Shown: positions 62,381 to 64,000 of the stretch, piece by piece
Numbering within the stretch: the first letter of the stretch is position 1
How the letters are laid out: each line of letters opens with the position of its first letter
NCBI RefSeq assembly: GCF_002443255.2
Contig: NW_019211456.1
Coordinates: 36,959,042-37,023,041 of the forward strand
Length of the DNA: 64,000 nucleotides
Direction: 5' to 3'
Source of the DNA: Varroa destructor
Lineage: Eukaryota; Arthropoda; Arachnida; Mesostigmata; Varroidae
Program-made: the position numbers and the translations under genes
The notes under the pieces: model-generated
The model's database searches: none
Told to the model about the DNA's origin: nothing
Seen by the model: the letters and a program-made list of their open reading frames with translations, nothing else

Positions 62381-62554
62381 CTAAGACTTAGTAATAGGAT
62401 TTATTACAATACAACATTCGCTGAAGGAAGCTAGCCTGTCCTTCGACACTACCTTTAAGCCGTCTTCGTCGACGTCTTTAGTACCAGATAAGTATCCCCG
62501 GTACGTACGCTGTCGTATCGTTTTTTCCGTCGCCACATGTCGTGTGCGATCCAT
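62381..62554 (-). CDS. Small intact ORF with a strong start context
   Basis: An ATG in TTAGCATGGATC (A at -3, G at +4) opens 57 residues: MDRTRHVATEKTIRQRTYRG, YLSGTKDVDEDGLKVVSKDR, LASFSECCIVINPITKS. Charged and well mixed. AATAAA overlaps the 3' end (minus strand, about 62404-62399). Reads like a complete small protein or a last exon. Confidence 0.36.
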   Translation of the reverse strand: MDRTRHVATEKTIRQRTYRGYLSGTKDVDEDGLKVVSKDRLASFSECCIVINPITKS

Positions 62555-62841
62555 GCTAATTGGCGTAACGTGACGATTACGGCAGAGCAACTCATTGAAT
62601 TAGAAAGAATAAATTCACGTCCAGTACACAATTTCAGAAAAGCTCGCCCGAACCACTAAAGCTACCCAAAACATCGAGGCAACTGCGCAGAGCCTTTGCG
62701 TCTCAGCTCTCTGAGCTGAACAAGCTACTATACTATATTTTAATGAATGATGTTACAGCGACCAGTCCCGTCGCGGCTAGCGCATCGCAGTGAACCTGGC
62801 GGGCAGCCCGTAAAAAACAACATTCGAATTGTCGCGCAGCG

Positions 62842-63105
62842 ATGGGCAGACGGGTAGCAGGACAAGCGGCACAAACAGAGGCCAGTCAGGAGTGCATGAC
62901 CCGAACGCTCTTGGAACGCTCACGTGGAGGAAGTCAATTAAGCGAAATTCACGATTCTGGAATCTGGAACGACTATAGTAACAATTACTGCAAGAATAAG
63001 AACGAGAACAACAAAGGCACCGGCGAAATTTGCGTGTTACGTTTTAACCGTATTGAATATTGTATAGCAGTTGTGTATCTATGTGCATATCTAACGGCAC
63101 GTTAA
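62842..63105 (+). CDS. 87-residue intact ORF
   Basis: An ATG with G at -3 and +4 opens MGRRVAGQAAQTEASQECMT, RTLLERSRGGSQLSEIHDSG, IWNDYSNNYCKNKNENNKGT, GEICVLRFNRIEYCIAVVYL, CAYLTAR. A polar N-terminal half with an Asn/Lys-rich centre is followed by a Cys-containing hydrophobic end that could be a membrane segment. One of the best single-exon candidates by start context and composition. Family unknown. Confidence 0.36.
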   Translation: MGRRVAGQAAQTEASQECMTRTLLERSRGGSQLSEIHDSGIWNDYSNNYCKNKNENNKGTGEICVLRFNRIEYCIAVVYLCAYLTAR

Positions 63106-64000
63106 TAGCTAAATGTACGATCTCGAGTCAAGGTAGGAAGACTGTGTGAATTTAAGGGAAGACAGGTATTTAGCAGCAGGGAAAAAGCAACTGTATCTGA
63201 CTACTATAAAAAATACAAGCTCGTTTTTTTTTTTAAATACAGCTGAATTTTTCAATGTAAGCACGCAGTGCTGTCTGTTGAATTTCACTGCTGTACACTA
63301 GAAAATATACAATCGTTGTATGGACGTGGGTTCGCAGCTCAGTACCTCGACAGGACCTTTAACAGAACAAAATGCGCCTTGTGGAAAGCCAGCTCTATGC
63401 TTATTCGTTAATTGCAATGAAGGCACTTGTATCGTCGAGTTGAAAGAAATCTATAAATGTTACGGATAAACTGTTGACGTCATCATTTCTTTAGATAATT
63501 TCGATGCTCATCAGTCAAGCAGGCCAATCAGCTGGACCGAACAGGCAACAGCAGGTACCAATAAGAAACACCTCTATATTTCATTATCAGCACAGCTCTA
63601 GAAAGGATACGTTTAATTTCATCTTAGACTAGCCCGTTTCTCTTTCGAGACTTAATAAATGTGTCGTTTTTAACGCCCGCGGAGTTCTTCCGACGCTTGC
63701 CCGGGATGCTCGCTTATATTGCTTACGTGCTCACGCCAGCATCACTTAATCATGACGATGCTTCTGCTTGATCTTGCTAGATCTGCCATAAACGATAGCC
63801 AACAGACGATTCGGTCGTAGTCTCCTGCTACAACGCATTGGTTTATTGACGCTTGTTGTTTTGTACACGCACGCACACGCGTGAGCATCCAAAAGTTCAA
63901 CTAGTTTTGTTCGGTCGTCTATCGTTTTTGTTTCTTTCGTCTTTAATCGAGCGCAACAATAAATCCACTCAATTCTCAGACTCGAGTCGGCCGCTGCTGT
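63106..64000. other. Spacer
   Basis: Contains a T10-type run at about 63225-63234 and no supportable gene or repeat. Confidence 0.4.

Noticed and set aside
1..64000. CRISPR arrays, rRNA, bacterial operons or phage features
   Set aside because: None seen. No regularly spaced repeats, no conserved rRNA blocks and no polycistronic coding.

Overview
This is eukaryotic nuclear DNA, almost certainly from an animal. It is AT-leaning, with no operons, ribosome-binding sites or long bacterial reading frames. It carries long (AT)n and (GTC)n microsatellites, two scaffold gaps of exactly 100 N, and short open frames bounded by GT...AG splice-like signals. Genome style (CGN-rich triplet repeats, introns of about 50-150 nt next to large spacers) would suit an arthropod, for example a mite, but that is inference. 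No gene family could be named with certainty, so gene symbols are left empty.

How to read the gene calls. All were made by eye from four things: an open frame, a pyrimidine-rich AG acceptor, a GTRAG-like donor, and agreement of codon phase between neighbours. In 64 kb of six-frame DNA, dozens of 100-codon open stretches are expected by chance, so no single exon is proven. Confidence is kept at or below 0.45, and several of the weaker calls are probably wrong. Overlapping calls on opposite strands cannot both be right.

Layout. 0.3-2.7 kb: a worn RNase H-like retroelement scrap, then minus-strand exons (first coding exon 2494-2651, internal exon 1400-1451). 3.0-5.2 kb: a plus-strand candidate membrane protein with phase-compatible exons, then another first exon. 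7.1-14.2 kb: scattered exons, a Cys-cluster terminal exon, hydrophobic exons, and a minus-strand hAT transposase remnant. 15-25 kb: small ORFs, a plus-strand multi-exon model (17.5-19.0 kb), AT microsatellites, a candidate secreted peptide precursor on the minus strand (20.7-21.0 kb), GTC repeats, a GC-rich retroelement-like block (22.0-22.4 kb), and an exon with a transmembrane helix (24.5-25.0 kb). 25.8-36.6 kb: short-intron models, a (GAC)n/(GTC)n tract, a signal-peptide ORF (33.7-34.0 kb) and several exons. 38.4-48.7 kb: further phase-consistent models on both strands, including a compact divergent pair near 47.5 kb. 49-64 kb: more terminal exons, a divergent pair near 52.9 kb, a poly-C tract that decides a reading frame, and several intact small ORFs with good start contexts.

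The products cannot be linked into a pathway. The recurring themes are membrane or secreted proteins and short basic proteins. RNA-seq alignment is the decisive test for nearly every call.
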